The position numbers and the translations under genes were made by a program. A stretch of 64,000 nt of DNA, taken from an uncultured bacterium (GTDB taxonomy: Bacteria > Planctomycetota > UBA8742 > UBA2392). Positions 31,629 to 40,667 of this stretch are shown in pieces (positions within the stretch are counted from its first letter, which is position 1; every line of letters starts with the position of its first letter). Under the pieces are notes generated by a model. The model searched no databases, was not told where the DNA came from, and saw only the letters and a program-made list of their open reading frames with translations. The stretch is taken from positions 310,001 to 374,000 of the forward strand of contig CALLQI010000003.1 of assembly GCA_938014885.1 (NCBI GenBank), read 5' to 3'.

Positions 31629-33176
31629 CTATCTTATGGAGTAGTCGCATGCCAGTTCTTCACCTTCGGCGAAGACCGGCTTGCCCCCGATGGATTGTTC
31701 GGCCTGTGTCGATGTATCGCGGTACTGGTTCAAGTACTCGTTCAGTGAAAGCCCGGCACCCGGCAGCGCGGCACCCATGCAGGCGTCAACCATGATGCTG
31801 CTGCCAATTCGCACCGCCGCGTGATACTGAAACGCCGAACGCTTCATCTTGCCGTTGGCGTCCTTCTGTGACATGAGATCGTCGTCCCCAACAATGGGGG
31901 TACTTACATACGCATCGTTGGCATAAAAGGGGTTGTTGGCTTCAACTCCGCCTACGAATTGCGCCCTGTTCACATAGCCGAACCATTTCTCCTGGTTGTT
32001 GTGATAGCCCTTCATGTAAACCGCTTGCGTCTGTCCCGGCCACGCTAGCTGCAAGAGGGTGTGCACGGCGCATGCCTGGTCCGTACAGTTGACCGTATTG
32101 AATGTACGGCCGTTCTTCCACTTGGTCATGTACTGGGTTAGGTTGAAAGATCCGACCCCTTCGCTCATGGCATTGAATCCGCCATCGCCAAGTTCATGCT
32201 CATACTTCATTCCATGGCCGCTGGTGCCGGTGTGGCCCCAGAACAGGTGTTTCACGGTCCGGTCGGCGGCCACCAGCAGATTGGATTGGTCCGCGCAGCC
32301 ACACGGGTAGGCCAGGAAAGCCAGCGCTGTTACCCAGGGCGTGGTCTTCTCTGAACCGGTGTAGCCGCTGTCATTCCATGGCGCGGCAGGCATCTCAAAG
32401 GACGAGTACACGTCAATCCGCGAGAGTTCATCGAACGTCACGAGCAGGTCCTGCGGTCCCATATCGCCCGCGCCGTTGTCCAGCTTCGGGTTTCGCAGCG
32501 TGAAGCGGTAGCGAACCGTGTACTCGCCGAACATCGCAGGCACTGGGCTGGCGAGCTGAAAGTTCACGTACTGCGAGCCATTCGGGCCCACGCTGATTCC
32601 GGCCGCGTCAAAGCGCACTAGCGTCTCGGGCAAATTCATGAAAGACCCGCCGCCGCCCGCTTCGGCCCGGATCAGGGCTGAACTGGACTGCCCGGGCGCG
32701 TTACCCTGCGCGTCCTTGACCTGCATGCGGACCTGAACCACAGGCAGAATCGAGGTTTTGTAGAGTACGGCTTCGTTACGTTTGCTTTCGACATCGTACT
32801 CGCCCGAGCCGATTGAGTTGCTGGTGACCTGGTGTTCGAACTCTTTCCTGAATGTCCACCGGAGGTTCATCCCGTCATTGACGTGTCCGCCGCTGTGGTT
32901 GAAGCGCACGTGGGTCACTTCCCAAGCGTACTCCCAGGTCGCGCCGCCTTCCGACTCGACGTTCCAGCTCAATGGCGTAGGCTTCGGAGGAAACACCCAT
33001 TTCGCATTCACCCCTGCGGGCAACTCCTTGGCGGCTACGACGTCCGCGCTGATATCCGTATTGGGGCCATCAGTTTTATCGGCTGGCGCAACCGATACTC
33101 CCTGCGCGCCGAGCGCACTGCACAGCAACCAGCCACAGATGGTCATCAGCGCCCGCTCAAAATTCCCATCCACCAT
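31629..33176 (-). CDS. exported transglutaminase-like protein
   Basis: The 515-residue protein starts at 33176 with GGGAGG 7 nt upstream and an N-terminal signal (ALMTICGWLLCSALGAQG). The first half is beta-rich with Ig-like strands. Near residue 365-390, NCTDQACAVHTLLQLAWPG matches the catalytic-Cys helix of transglutaminase-like papain folds. SAFQYHAAVRIGSSIMVDACMG later supplies the His and Asp. It may process or cross-link surface proteins. Upstream partner of the 346-residue exported protein; it diverges from the VIT/vWA gene over a 259-bp gap in which I saw no further element. Confidence 0.65.
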   Translation of the reverse strand: MVDGNFERALMTICGWLLCSALGAQGVSVAPADKTDGPNTDISADVVAAKELPAGVNAKWVFPPKPTPLSWNVESEGGATWEYAWEVTHVRFNHSGGHVNDGMNLRWTFRKEFEHQVTSNSIGSGEYDVESKRNEAVLYKTSILPVVQVRMQVKDAQGNAPGQSSSALIRAEAGGGGSFMNLPETLVRFDAAGISVGPNGSQYVNFQLASPVPAMFGEYTVRYRFTLRNPKLDNGAGDMGPQDLLVTFDELSRIDVYSSFEMPAAPWNDSGYTGSEKTTPWVTALAFLAYPCGCADQSNLLVAADRTVKHLFWGHTGTSGHGMKYEHELGDGGFNAMSEGVGSFNLTQYMTKWKNGRTFNTVNCTDQACAVHTLLQLAWPGQTQAVYMKGYHNNQEKWFGYVNRAQFVGGVEANNPFYANDAYVSTPIVGDDDLMSQKDANGKMKRSAFQYHAAVRIGSSIMVDACMGAALPGAGLSLNEYLNQYRDTSTQAEQSIGGKPVFAEGEELACDYSIR

Positions 33177-33435
33177 GCCCAGCCTCCCTCATAACTACAG
33201 TCGCAGCAACGATACCCCCCCCTCATTGCTCGCCACAGAAATCCGTGAGCCGCTGTCGGAAACTTCACGGTAGAGAGACTTGCTCCGCCGCAAACGCACA
33301 GTGCGCGCTGTTTTCGGTGGGCGTGCAGTAGTTGTTGTGCAGTCTGCTGGGGCCTGCCATGTTTTACCCTGGCGTTACAGTCTTTGGTGCTTTGACCGCG
33401 TACTCTTCTGTGGTGCTTCGCTCACAGGAGATGTC

Positions 33436-35664
33436 ATGAATTCCTTCGCTCAACTTCCGCTTTTGCTGCTGGCCCTTGCGCCTGCGCTGGCGGCTCAGGC
33501 TCAACCGGAAACCCTTGATCGTCGTGGGCTTTCGGCCAATGTGATCTCGCCGCAATCGCGTGTGTTCACCGAGGCCGCGCAGCCCGTGCGCATCACCGGC
33601 GTCACGGTCGAAGTCAAAATCATTGACCAGGCCGCCACCACCAGCTTCGAGATTCACCTGCACAACCCCGGCCGCGCGATGGCTGAGGGCGAGATGCTGC
33701 TGCCCGTGCCTGCGGGTGCGGTGATCGGCAAGTTCGACTTCAACGGTGCGGGCCTTGAACCCAGCGCCAGCCTGCTGCCAGGACCTGAAGCCGTGCGCAT
33801 CTACAACGAGATTGTGCGCCGCTACCGCGACCCGGCGCTGATGCAATTCGTGGGCCTGAACCTGGTCCGCACCAGCGTGTTCCCCATTGAGGCCGGCGGC
33901 GACCAGGCGATCCGCTTCACCTATGAGCAAGTGCTGCCCGCGGTCGGTGATCGCATTGATTACGAGTTGCCGCGCAGCGAAATGCTCGGCTACACCGTGC
34001 CCTGGGATATCAAGCTCAGCGTGCAATCCACGCGGCCGCTCAGCACCGTGTACTCGCCCAGCCACACCTTGAACGTGACCCGCAAGGGCGAAAACGCGCT
34101 GCATGCGTCCGTGGACGAAAGTTCGCGCCTTGACCCGGGCTCGTTCCGCGTCAGCTACCTGCTGGGTGGCGATGGCGTTACCGCGAGCCTGTTCGCGTAC
34201 CCCGACCCCAAAATCGGCGGCGGCTACTTCCTGATGATTGCGGGCGTGCCCGCCAAGCGCCCGGCCGACCTGAAGGCCGTGCCGCGCGAAGTGACCATCG
34301 TTCTTGATCGCAGCGGCAGCATGCGCGGCGACAAGTGGAAGCAGGCCTGCGAGTCGGTGTTGCAGGTGATTGCGGGGCTGCGCACGGATGAAAGCTTCAA
34401 CGTGATCGCCTTTGGCAATCACCCCGACAGCGCCTTCACCAAGCCCGTGCTTCGCACCGAAGCAAACCAGAAGGCCGCCACGGAATGGTTGGAAGCGCTG
34501 ACGCCAAACGGCGGCACCAATATCCACGACGCGTTGCTAGAGGCCCTGACCCCCAAGCCCGCCGAAGGCTCGCTGCCGCTGGTGCTGTTCCTGACCGACG
34601 GCCTGCCCACCGTGGGCGACACCAAGGAAAAGACGATCCGCGAGCTGGTCAGCAAACACAACAAACACAATCGCCGCGTGTTTACTTTCGGCGTCGGTGT
34701 TGACGTCAACGCCCCGCTGCTTGAGGCCCTGGCCGACGCCAGCCGCGCCCGCCCGACGTTTGTACTGCCGGGTGAAGATGTCGAAGTGAAGGTCGGCGAC
34801 GTATTCGCCCGCCTGAATGGCCCGCTGCTGGCCAGCCCGGTGCTTGAGCTGCCGCGTGGCGAAAACGGCGTGTCGCGCCTCACCGAAGTGATGCCCCGCG
34901 CGGTGCCGGACTTGTTCGAAGGCGACCAGCTGGTGCTGATGGGCAGATACACCGGCGATGCGCCGCTGACATTCCGCCTGGGTGGCGACTTCTGCGGCAC
35001 CCAGCGCCAGTTCGAGTTCAGCTTCAGCGTCGCCAACGCCACTACGCGCAACAGTTTCGTGCCGCGCCTGTGGGCCGGCCGCAAAGTGGCCGAGCTGATT
35101 GACGTGATCCGCCAGGCGGACCCGCCGGCCACGAGCGCCGAGGTTGACCCGCGCTTCAAGGAAGTGGTGGCGGAGATCATCGCGCTCAGCACCGAATTCG
35201 GGATCCTGACTGAATACACGGCATTCCTCGCGCTCGAAGGCACGGACCTGAGCAGGAAGGCCGAAGTCCAGCGCGAGGCCTGGAGCAACCTGCAGGGCCG
35301 CGGCCAGAACGTCCGCAGCGGCAACGGTGGCGTCAGCCAAAGCAGCAACGCCGCCGACATGAAGCGCCAGGTGAAAGAGAACAAGCGCAACGAGTGGTAC
35401 GACGACAAGCTCAATCGGGTGGCCGTCGGCGAAGTCCAGCAGGTGAACGACCGCGCCTTCTACAAGCGCAAGGAAGTCTGGGTTGATTCGCGGCTGCTTG
35501 AGGACGTTCGCAAACCAGACCGCACCATCAAGGTCGGCAGCGACGAATACCTGAAGCTGCTCGAGAAGCTGACCGCGCAAGGCCGCCAGGGCGCGATTGC
35601 CCTTGAGGGCAGCACGCTGCTTGAGGTGGATGGTGAGGTCATCCTGATCGAACCGCAGTCCTAA
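33436..35664 (+). CDS. exported VIT and von Willebrand factor A protein
   Basis: The 742-residue protein starts at 33436 with aggag 5 nt upstream. Signal peptide MNSFAQLPLLLLALAPALAAQA. A VIT (inter-alpha-trypsin inhibitor) domain spans about residues 30-160 (VRITGVTVEVKIIDQAATTSFEI, YNEIVRRYRDPALMQF). A vWA domain from about 285 has an intact MIDAS (VLDRSGSMRGDKW) and LFLTDGLPTVGD. A Lys/Asn-rich C-terminal region follows. Likely a metal-dependent adhesion or scaffold protein in the envelope. It is followed 57 bp later by a second vWA gene. Confidence 0.88.
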   Translation: MNSFAQLPLLLLALAPALAAQAQPETLDRRGLSANVISPQSRVFTEAAQPVRITGVTVEVKIIDQAATTSFEIHLHNPGRAMAEGEMLLPVPAGAVIGKFDFNGAGLEPSASLLPGPEAVRIYNEIVRRYRDPALMQFVGLNLVRTSVFPIEAGGDQAIRFTYEQVLPAVGDRIDYELPRSEMLGYTVPWDIKLSVQSTRPLSTVYSPSHTLNVTRKGENALHASVDESSRLDPGSFRVSYLLGGDGVTASLFAYPDPKIGGGYFLMIAGVPAKRPADLKAVPREVTIVLDRSGSMRGDKWKQACESVLQVIAGLRTDESFNVIAFGNHPDSAFTKPVLRTEANQKAATEWLEALTPNGGTNIHDALLEALTPKPAEGSLPLVLFLTDGLPTVGDTKEKTIRELVSKHNKHNRRVFTFGVGVDVNAPLLEALADASRARPTFVLPGEDVEVKVGDVFARLNGPLLASPVLELPRGENGVSRLTEVMPRAVPDLFEGDQLVLMGRYTGDAPLTFRLGGDFCGTQRQFEFSFSVANATTRNSFVPRLWAGRKVAELIDVIRQADPPATSAEVDPRFKEVVAEIIALSTEFGILTEYTAFLALEGTDLSRKAEVQREAWSNLQGRGQNVRSGNGGVSQSSNAADMKRQVKENKRNEWYDDKLNRVAVGEVQQVNDRAFYKRKEVWVDSRLLEDVRKPDRTIKVGSDEYLKLLEKLTAQGRQGAIALEGSTLLEVDGEVILIEPQS

Positions 35665-35721
35665 CCCGGAACCAAACGCCCCGGAAAACGTCTAACAATC
35701 AACGAAAGAACGGAGACAGTC

Positions 35722-36993
35722 ATGAACAAGCTACTTGTAGCGATACTCGGGGCCGCCGGCATCGCCTTCATCGGCGGGCTTTCGACGAATAACACGGTCC
35801 AGGCCTGCGGCGACTACGGGGTGTTTGACCGTGTCGTTGAGAAGGCTGCGCCCGTGAAGGAAGTGAATGACAAGATCGACACCAACGCCGAGCACAAGGT
35901 GCCCGCCGACTCAAAGCCCGTCTTGATCGAAGAAAAGGCGGCGGCCAAGCCGAAGGTGCAACTAGCGATCCTGCTTGACACCAGCGGCAGCATGGACGGC
36001 CTGATTGACCAGGCGCGTACGCAACTGTGGACCATCGTGAACGAATTCGCGTTCATGAAGCGCGCCGGGCAAGAGCCTGAGCTGGAAGTCGCGCTGTATG
36101 AGTACGGCAACAGCAGCATCGCCGCCGACGAAGGCTACATCCGCCAAGTGCTGGCCTTCACCATGGACCTCGACAAGGTCAGCGAAGAGCTGTTCAAACT
36201 GACCACCAACGGCGGCAGCGAGTTCTGCGGCCACGTCATCAAGTCCGCCGTGGAAGGCCTGAAGTGGAGCGACGTCGCCGACGACTACAAGGCGATCTTC
36301 ATCGCCGGTAACGAGCCCTTCACGCAGGGCAGCGTGGACTTCAAGGAAAGCTGCAAGGCGGCAATCACCAAGGACGTGATCGTCAACACCATCCACTGCG
36401 GCGGCTTCCAGGACGGTATCGACGGCAAGTGGCAGGAAGGCGCGCAACTGGCCGATGGCACGTACCTGTCCATCGACCACAACGCCAAGGTCGTGCACAT
36501 CGCGTCGCCCCACGACGAAGAAATACTCAAGACCGGCGAGGAAATCAACAAGACCTACATCCGGTACGGCAATGCCGGCGGCGAAGGTGCCGCGCGCCAG
36601 GAAGAACAGGACAAGAACGCCGATGGCGCGGGCCAGGGTGCCGACGTGAATCGCGCACTGTGGAAGTCCAAGAACCAGTACCGCAACGATGACTGGGACC
36701 TGATCGATGCCATCGACAACGAAACCGTCAAACTGGCCGACATCAAGAAGGAAGACCTGCCCGAAGAGCTGCGCAAGCTAAGCGATGAAGACCTAAAGAA
36801 GCACATCGACGCCAAGCGTGCCGAACGCGCCGAACTCAAGAAGAAACTGCTTGAGCTTGAGACCAAGCGCAACAACCACGTTGCCGAAGAGCGTCGCAAG
36901 CTGGCCGAGAAGGGCGAAGAAACCCTCGATGCGGCCGTCCTGAAAGCCGTGCGCGAGCAGGCCGCCAAGCGGAAGTTTGAGCGTTCGTCGTAG
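35722..36993 (+). CDS. exported von Willebrand factor A protein
   Basis: The 423-residue protein starts after cggagacagtc. The signal MNKLLVAILGAAGIAFIGG precedes a short acidic linker. The vWA MIDAS is LAILLDTSGSMDGLIDQ near residue 80-95, with IFIAGNEPFTQGS as a later loop. The C-terminal 100 residues are a charged coiled coil (LPEELRKLSDEDLKKHIDAKRAERAELKKKLLELE). Probably partners with the VIT/vWA protein upstream. The two-component system follows after 42 bp. Confidence 0.82.
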   Translation: MNKLLVAILGAAGIAFIGGLSTNNTVQACGDYGVFDRVVEKAAPVKEVNDKIDTNAEHKVPADSKPVLIEEKAAAKPKVQLAILLDTSGSMDGLIDQARTQLWTIVNEFAFMKRAGQEPELEVALYEYGNSSIAADEGYIRQVLAFTMDLDKVSEELFKLTTNGGSEFCGHVIKSAVEGLKWSDVADDYKAIFIAGNEPFTQGSVDFKESCKAAITKDVIVNTIHCGGFQDGIDGKWQEGAQLADGTYLSIDHNAKVVHIASPHDEEILKTGEEINKTYIRYGNAGGEGAARQEEQDKNADGAGQGADVNRALWKSKNQYRNDDWDLIDAIDNETVKLADIKKEDLPEELRKLSDEDLKKHIDAKRAERAELKKKLLELETKRNNHVAEERRKLAEKGEETLDAAVLKAVREQAAKRKFERSS

Positions 36994-37035
36994 TTCTCAG
37001 TTGGAGTAGTTCGAAGCACAGCCGGAAACCGTACA

Positions 37036-37749
37036 ATGCTGACCATGACCAGACGCATCCTGGTAATTGAAGACGACGCCGCGATCCGTCGCGGCGTCGT
37101 CGATGCGCTCAGCTTCGACGGCTACGGCATCTTCGAGGCCGGCGACGGCGAAACCGGCCTGAAGCACGCGCTGCAACTGGATTGCGACCTGGTATTGCTG
37201 GATATGGCGCTGCCGAAGATGCACGGCCTTGAGGTGCTGAAGGAAGTCCGGCGCGTGCGGCCTACTCTGCCCGTCATCATCCTGACCGCCATGGGGGCCG
37301 AAAAAGACCGCGTGGCCGGCCTGAAGCTCGGCGCCGACGACTATGTCGTGAAGCCCTTCAGCGTGGCCGAACTGCTTGCGCGCGTTGAAGCCGTAATCCG
37401 CCGCAGCCCCGAACGCCCCAGCGACCTGGCCCAGTGGGCCTTCCCGGCCGGTGTCGCCGATCTGGAACGCCGCGAGATCCGCTACGGTGATGGCGCGCGG
37501 GCCGAACTGTCGGAACGCGAGTCTGAGTTACTGCGATACCTGGTGACCAACCCCGGCCGCGCAATCAGCCGCGATGAGATTCTGCAGCATGTGTGGCGGA
37601 TTGATCCCAGCGGCATCAGCACGCGCACGATCGACATGCACGTGGCGCGCCTGCGCGACAAGCTGCGCGACAGCGGTGCCGAGCCCACGCTGCTGCTAAC
37701 GGTGCGCGGCAAGGGCTACATGCTTGCGGGCGCAGGAGGCAAGCCGTGA
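37036..37749 (+). CDS. OmpR-type response regulator
   Basis: The 237-residue protein has a receiver domain (RRILVIEDDAAIRRGVVDAL, phospho-acceptor Asp in DLVLLDMALPKMHG, Lys in GADDYVVKPFS) and a C-terminal OmpR/PhoB winged helix (ELSERESELLRYLVTNPGRAISRDEIL, RTIDMHVARLRDKL). ATG at 37036 or ATG at 37045 are both possible; neither has a strong ribosome binding site. Its stop overlaps the GTG start of the histidine kinase. Probably regulates the nearby vWA genes or an envelope response. Confidence 0.92.
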   Translation: MLTMTRRILVIEDDAAIRRGVVDALSFDGYGIFEAGDGETGLKHALQLDCDLVLLDMALPKMHGLEVLKEVRRVRPTLPVIILTAMGAEKDRVAGLKLGADDYVVKPFSVAELLARVEAVIRRSPERPSDLAQWAFPAGVADLERREIRYGDGARAELSERESELLRYLVTNPGRAISRDEILQHVWRIDPSGISTRTIDMHVARLRDKLRDSGAEPTLLLTVRGKGYMLAGAGGKP

Positions 37750-39545
37750 AGTCCTGGCTGGTCTGGACCGTGTACGGGCTGGGCGCGGCGGTGGCCTGCG
37801 CGGTGCTGGGCATTTTTACGGTGCGCTTGACCGACGCCGAACAGGCCCAGCGCGAATCCGACCGCATCGCCACGGAAGCAGTACGCAAGTCCGCCGCCGA
37901 TGAACAGGTGCGCGCGGCGCTGTGGCAGATGGACGCGGTGCTGGCACCATTCATCGCCGATGAAACCTCGCGGCCGTACTTCCAGTACGCGAGCTTCTAC
38001 CCGGCCGAAGGGGCTTACGGCCGGCAGTTCCATGAAATCGAGCCCGGCAAGCCGCTGGTGCCGTCGCCGCTGCTGGTGAATGACACGCCCTGGGTGGTAA
38101 CGCGTTTCCAGTTTGAACCCGACGGCACGCTGACTTCGCCTGAGCTGCCGCGCAACGAGCTGCGGGTGATCGCGCTGCGTCGGCACCTCAATGAGAACGA
38201 CCTGATCGAGGCCGAGCGGCGCCTGGCAGCCGTGGCCGGCCTGGCCACGCGCGAAGTGCTGGTGTCGCGGCTGCCGGCCCGCAAGGCAGAGGCGCGAAGC
38301 GTCGTCAGCACGGACATGGTCTATGCCGATGAAGGCTGGGCCGCCCAGAACAGCGTGAACAAAGACGACTACGGCAAGCGCGCCGAATCAACCAAGAAGT
38401 GGGCGCAGACCCGCCAGCAGGAACAGACGCGCCAGGCCGTGGCCCCGGGCAATGAGCTGGAAAGCGCGCCGATCGAAATTCTGCAGGGGCCGATGAGCGC
38501 CTTGTGGTTCGGCGATTCGCTGGTGCTGGCGCGGCGCATCAGCCTGGCCGGGGACGAGTATGTGCAGGGTTGCCTGCTGGAGTTTTCGGCCATTCGAGCA
38601 GACCTGGTGGCCGCATCGGGCGAGCTGGTGCCGGGCGCGACGTTCCGCCCGGCCAGCACAAATACGTCGGTGGTCGAGGGTGCCAACGTGCACCGCTTGT
38701 CCGCGCTGCCGGTTGAAGTACTGCCCGCCATGGTTGTGCTGCCCGCGCCTTCCGACCCCTCGGTCAGTCCACTACTGCGGGTGACGCTGGGTGTGGCCTG
38801 GGTCTCGATGGCGCTGGTGGCGCTGGCGCTGGCCTTTGTGCTGCGCCGCACGATGACACTGTCTGAGCGCCGCGAAGAATTCGTCAGTGCCGTCACGCAC
38901 GAGTTGCGCACGCCGTTGACCACATTCCGCATGTACACCGAAATGCTCAGCAGCGGACGCGTGACCGACGAACACCGCGGCCGCTACTATGAGACGCTGC
39001 ATGCCGAAGCGTTGCGCCTGTCGCACCTGGTCGAAAACGTTCTGGCGTATGCGCGGCTCGAGCGCGGCCGCGCGCAGGACCGCATTGAGAACGTGCCGCT
39101 GGCGCGCCTGATTGAGCGCGCCTCAGAGCGGCTGGGCGGTCGCGCGACCCAGGCCGGGATGCGGGTTGAAGTACAGCCCGTACCTGAGAGCGTCGAAGTA
39201 CGGGCAGACGTGGGAGCCGCAGAACAGATCGTGTTCAACCTCGTGGACAACGCCTGCAAGTACGCGGTAAGCGCCAACGACAAGCGCATCGAGATCAGCG
39301 CCAAGGTCGAGGGCGGCAATGTGGCGATCCGCGTGCGAGACCACGGGCCCGGTGTGGCCGCCGACGTAGCAGGCAAACTGTTCCAGCCCTTCCGCAAGAG
39401 CGCCCATGCGGCCGCAAACTCCGCCCCAGGCGTGGGTTTGGGGCTGGCACTGTCAAGGCGCCTCGCGCGAGGCATGGGCGGCGAATTGAGGCACGAGCCC
39501 TGCGATGGCGGGACCTGCTTTGTGCTGACGCTTCCGAAGGCGTGA
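37746..39545 (+). CDS. sensor histidine kinase
   Basis: The 599-residue protein starts at GTG in GTGA, overlapping the response regulator stop by 4 nt. TM helices lie at about 5-27 and 345-370, with a long extracytoplasmic sensor region between. HisKA has the phospho-acceptor SAVTHELRTPLTTFRMYTEML near residue 384. HATPase motifs follow: NLVDNACKYA, RDHGPGV, GVGLGLALSRRLARGMGG. It phosphorylates the partner regulator. The signal sensed is unknown. Confidence 0.92.
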   Translation: MKSWLVWTVYGLGAAVACAVLGIFTVRLTDAEQAQRESDRIATEAVRKSAADEQVRAALWQMDAVLAPFIADETSRPYFQYASFYPAEGAYGRQFHEIEPGKPLVPSPLLVNDTPWVVTRFQFEPDGTLTSPELPRNELRVIALRRHLNENDLIEAERRLAAVAGLATREVLVSRLPARKAEARSVVSTDMVYADEGWAAQNSVNKDDYGKRAESTKKWAQTRQQEQTRQAVAPGNELESAPIEILQGPMSALWFGDSLVLARRISLAGDEYVQGCLLEFSAIRADLVAASGELVPGATFRPASTNTSVVEGANVHRLSALPVEVLPAMVVLPAPSDPSVSPLLRVTLGVAWVSMALVALALAFVLRRTMTLSERREEFVSAVTHELRTPLTTFRMYTEMLSSGRVTDEHRGRYYETLHAEALRLSHLVENVLAYARLERGRAQDRIENVPLARLIERASERLGGRATQAGMRVEVQPVPESVEVRADVGAAEQIVFNLVDNACKYAVSANDKRIEISAKVEGGNVAIRVRDHGPGVAADVAGKLFQPFRKSAHAAANSAPGVGLGLALSRRLARGMGGELRHEPCDGGTCFVLTLPKA

Positions 39546-39548
39546 TTC

Positions 39549-39670
39549 GGTGCTCGGTGCTCGGTGCTCAGTGTTCGGTGCTCAGTGTTCGGTGCATCGA
39601 GTTTCGTGCTTCGAACAGCAAGCAATGGGATGATTCCCCAAGTCCCAAGCCCGAAGCCCGAAGCTCCCGC
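39549..39670. repeat. heptamer repeat cluster
   Basis: Seven 7-mers at 39549-39597 (GGTGCTC, AGTGTTC, GGTGCAT) are the reverse complement of the CACCGAG-type units. Then five C-rich units run at 39636-39670 (CCCCAAG, TCCCAAG, CCCGAAG twice, CTCCCGC). The cluster separates the kinase gene from the convergent aldolase gene. Confidence 0.75.
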
Positions 39671-39672
39671 CC

Positions 39673-40530
39673 CTACCACTTCACCACGCCGAACATGTTC
39701 AGCATGGCGAACAGTTGTTCGGCCTGTTTGGCTTCGAGAGCCTGCATTGGCGGGCGGGTGGTGTACGCGCCGAAACCCTTCTTGCGCAGGATCGCCTTTA
39801 CGGCGCCACCGAGGCCGAACTTCTCAAGCAGGCCGCGCACGCTGTTCAGCTTGGCTTGGTGCTGCGGGTTGGTCTCGATGGCCTTCACCAGGTCCGGTAC
39901 CACGCTGGCGCAGGCGGTGATGCTGCCGTGGCCGCCGGCCGCAAAGCATGCGCTGACCAGCTTGTCGTTTCCCACGAGGTAGCTGCCTTTGGCAAAACGC
40001 GGCAGCAGCCTCTGCATTTCGGACTCATCGCCGGTGCTGTCTTTGATTCCCGCGCAATTCGGGTGCGGGCACAGTGCCTCCAGCATTTCGTCGCTGACGG
40101 GCACGCCTGTCAGTTGCGGGATGTGATAGAGCAGCACTGGCAGCCGGGCGCGGGCCAGCACGCGGGTGAAGAAATCGACCAGCCCATTTGCCGTCGCGTT
40201 GCGGTAGTACCACGGTGGGGGGCACATCAGCGCGTCATAGCCCAGATCCGCTCCGAGGTCGGCCATCTCGAATACTTCGGGCAGGGCGCAACTGCCGACG
40301 TTCAGGATCAGTTTCAGGCCGGAATCCGCCCTGGCGGCGGCCTCGGCGACCTGTTTTCGCTCGGGCAGGGTCAGCGACGCGAACTCGCCGTTGGTGCCGA
40401 GGATCAGCGCGCCATCAAGGCGTTCCGCGCGCAGCCACTTCAAATGGGCGGCCAGTGCGGCCGCGTCGACGGAATCGTCGGCAGCAAGCGGTGTAGGAAC
40501 GGGTGCAAAAGCGCCGCGCGGCAGGTACAT
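39673..40530 (-). CDS. DapA/NanA-family aldolase
   Basis: The 285-residue (alpha/beta)8 enzyme belongs to the dihydrodipicolinate synthase/N-acetylneuraminate lyase family. PVPTPLAADDSVD, LILGTNGEFASLT, LLYHIPQLTGVPV and the Schiff-base Lys in NCAGIKDSTGDE are all visible. The AGIKDST and IPQLTG contexts fit KDG- or other sugar-acid aldolases as well as DapA. ATG at 40530 has AGGAG 5 nt upstream and is preferred over GTG 40536. It stands alone between the two-component unit and a cyclase gene. Confidence 0.85.
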   Translation of the reverse strand: MYLPRGAFAPVPTPLAADDSVDAAALAAHLKWLRAERLDGALILGTNGEFASLTLPERKQVAEAAARADSGLKLILNVGSCALPEVFEMADLGADLGYDALMCPPPWYYRNATANGLVDFFTRVLARARLPVLLYHIPQLTGVPVSDEMLEALCPHPNCAGIKDSTGDESEMQRLLPRFAKGSYLVGNDKLVSACFAAGGHGSITACASVVPDLVKAIETNPQHQAKLNSVRGLLEKFGLGGAVKAILRKKGFGAYTTRPPMQALEAKQAEQLFAMLNMFGVVKW

Positions 40531-40667
40531 TGGCACTCCTGTGGTAGAAGAATTCAGGACATGATGCCCGATTCCGGTCCGGTTGCGGATTGCGAATTGC
40601 GGAAATCAGCAAGGAACTGGCAGGCCCCGACCGGGCGGCCAACGTGTCACGACCGGGACCCTCGACC

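Noticed and set aside
37036..39545. Two-component pair as a novel system
   Set aside because: Both proteins are standard OmpR/HisKA types with intact motifs; only their neighbours are of interest.
40590..40667. N-terminal extension of the reversed cyclase
   Set aside because: The extra 26 residues look unrelated to the family and the catalytic domain starts cleanly at ATG 40668.
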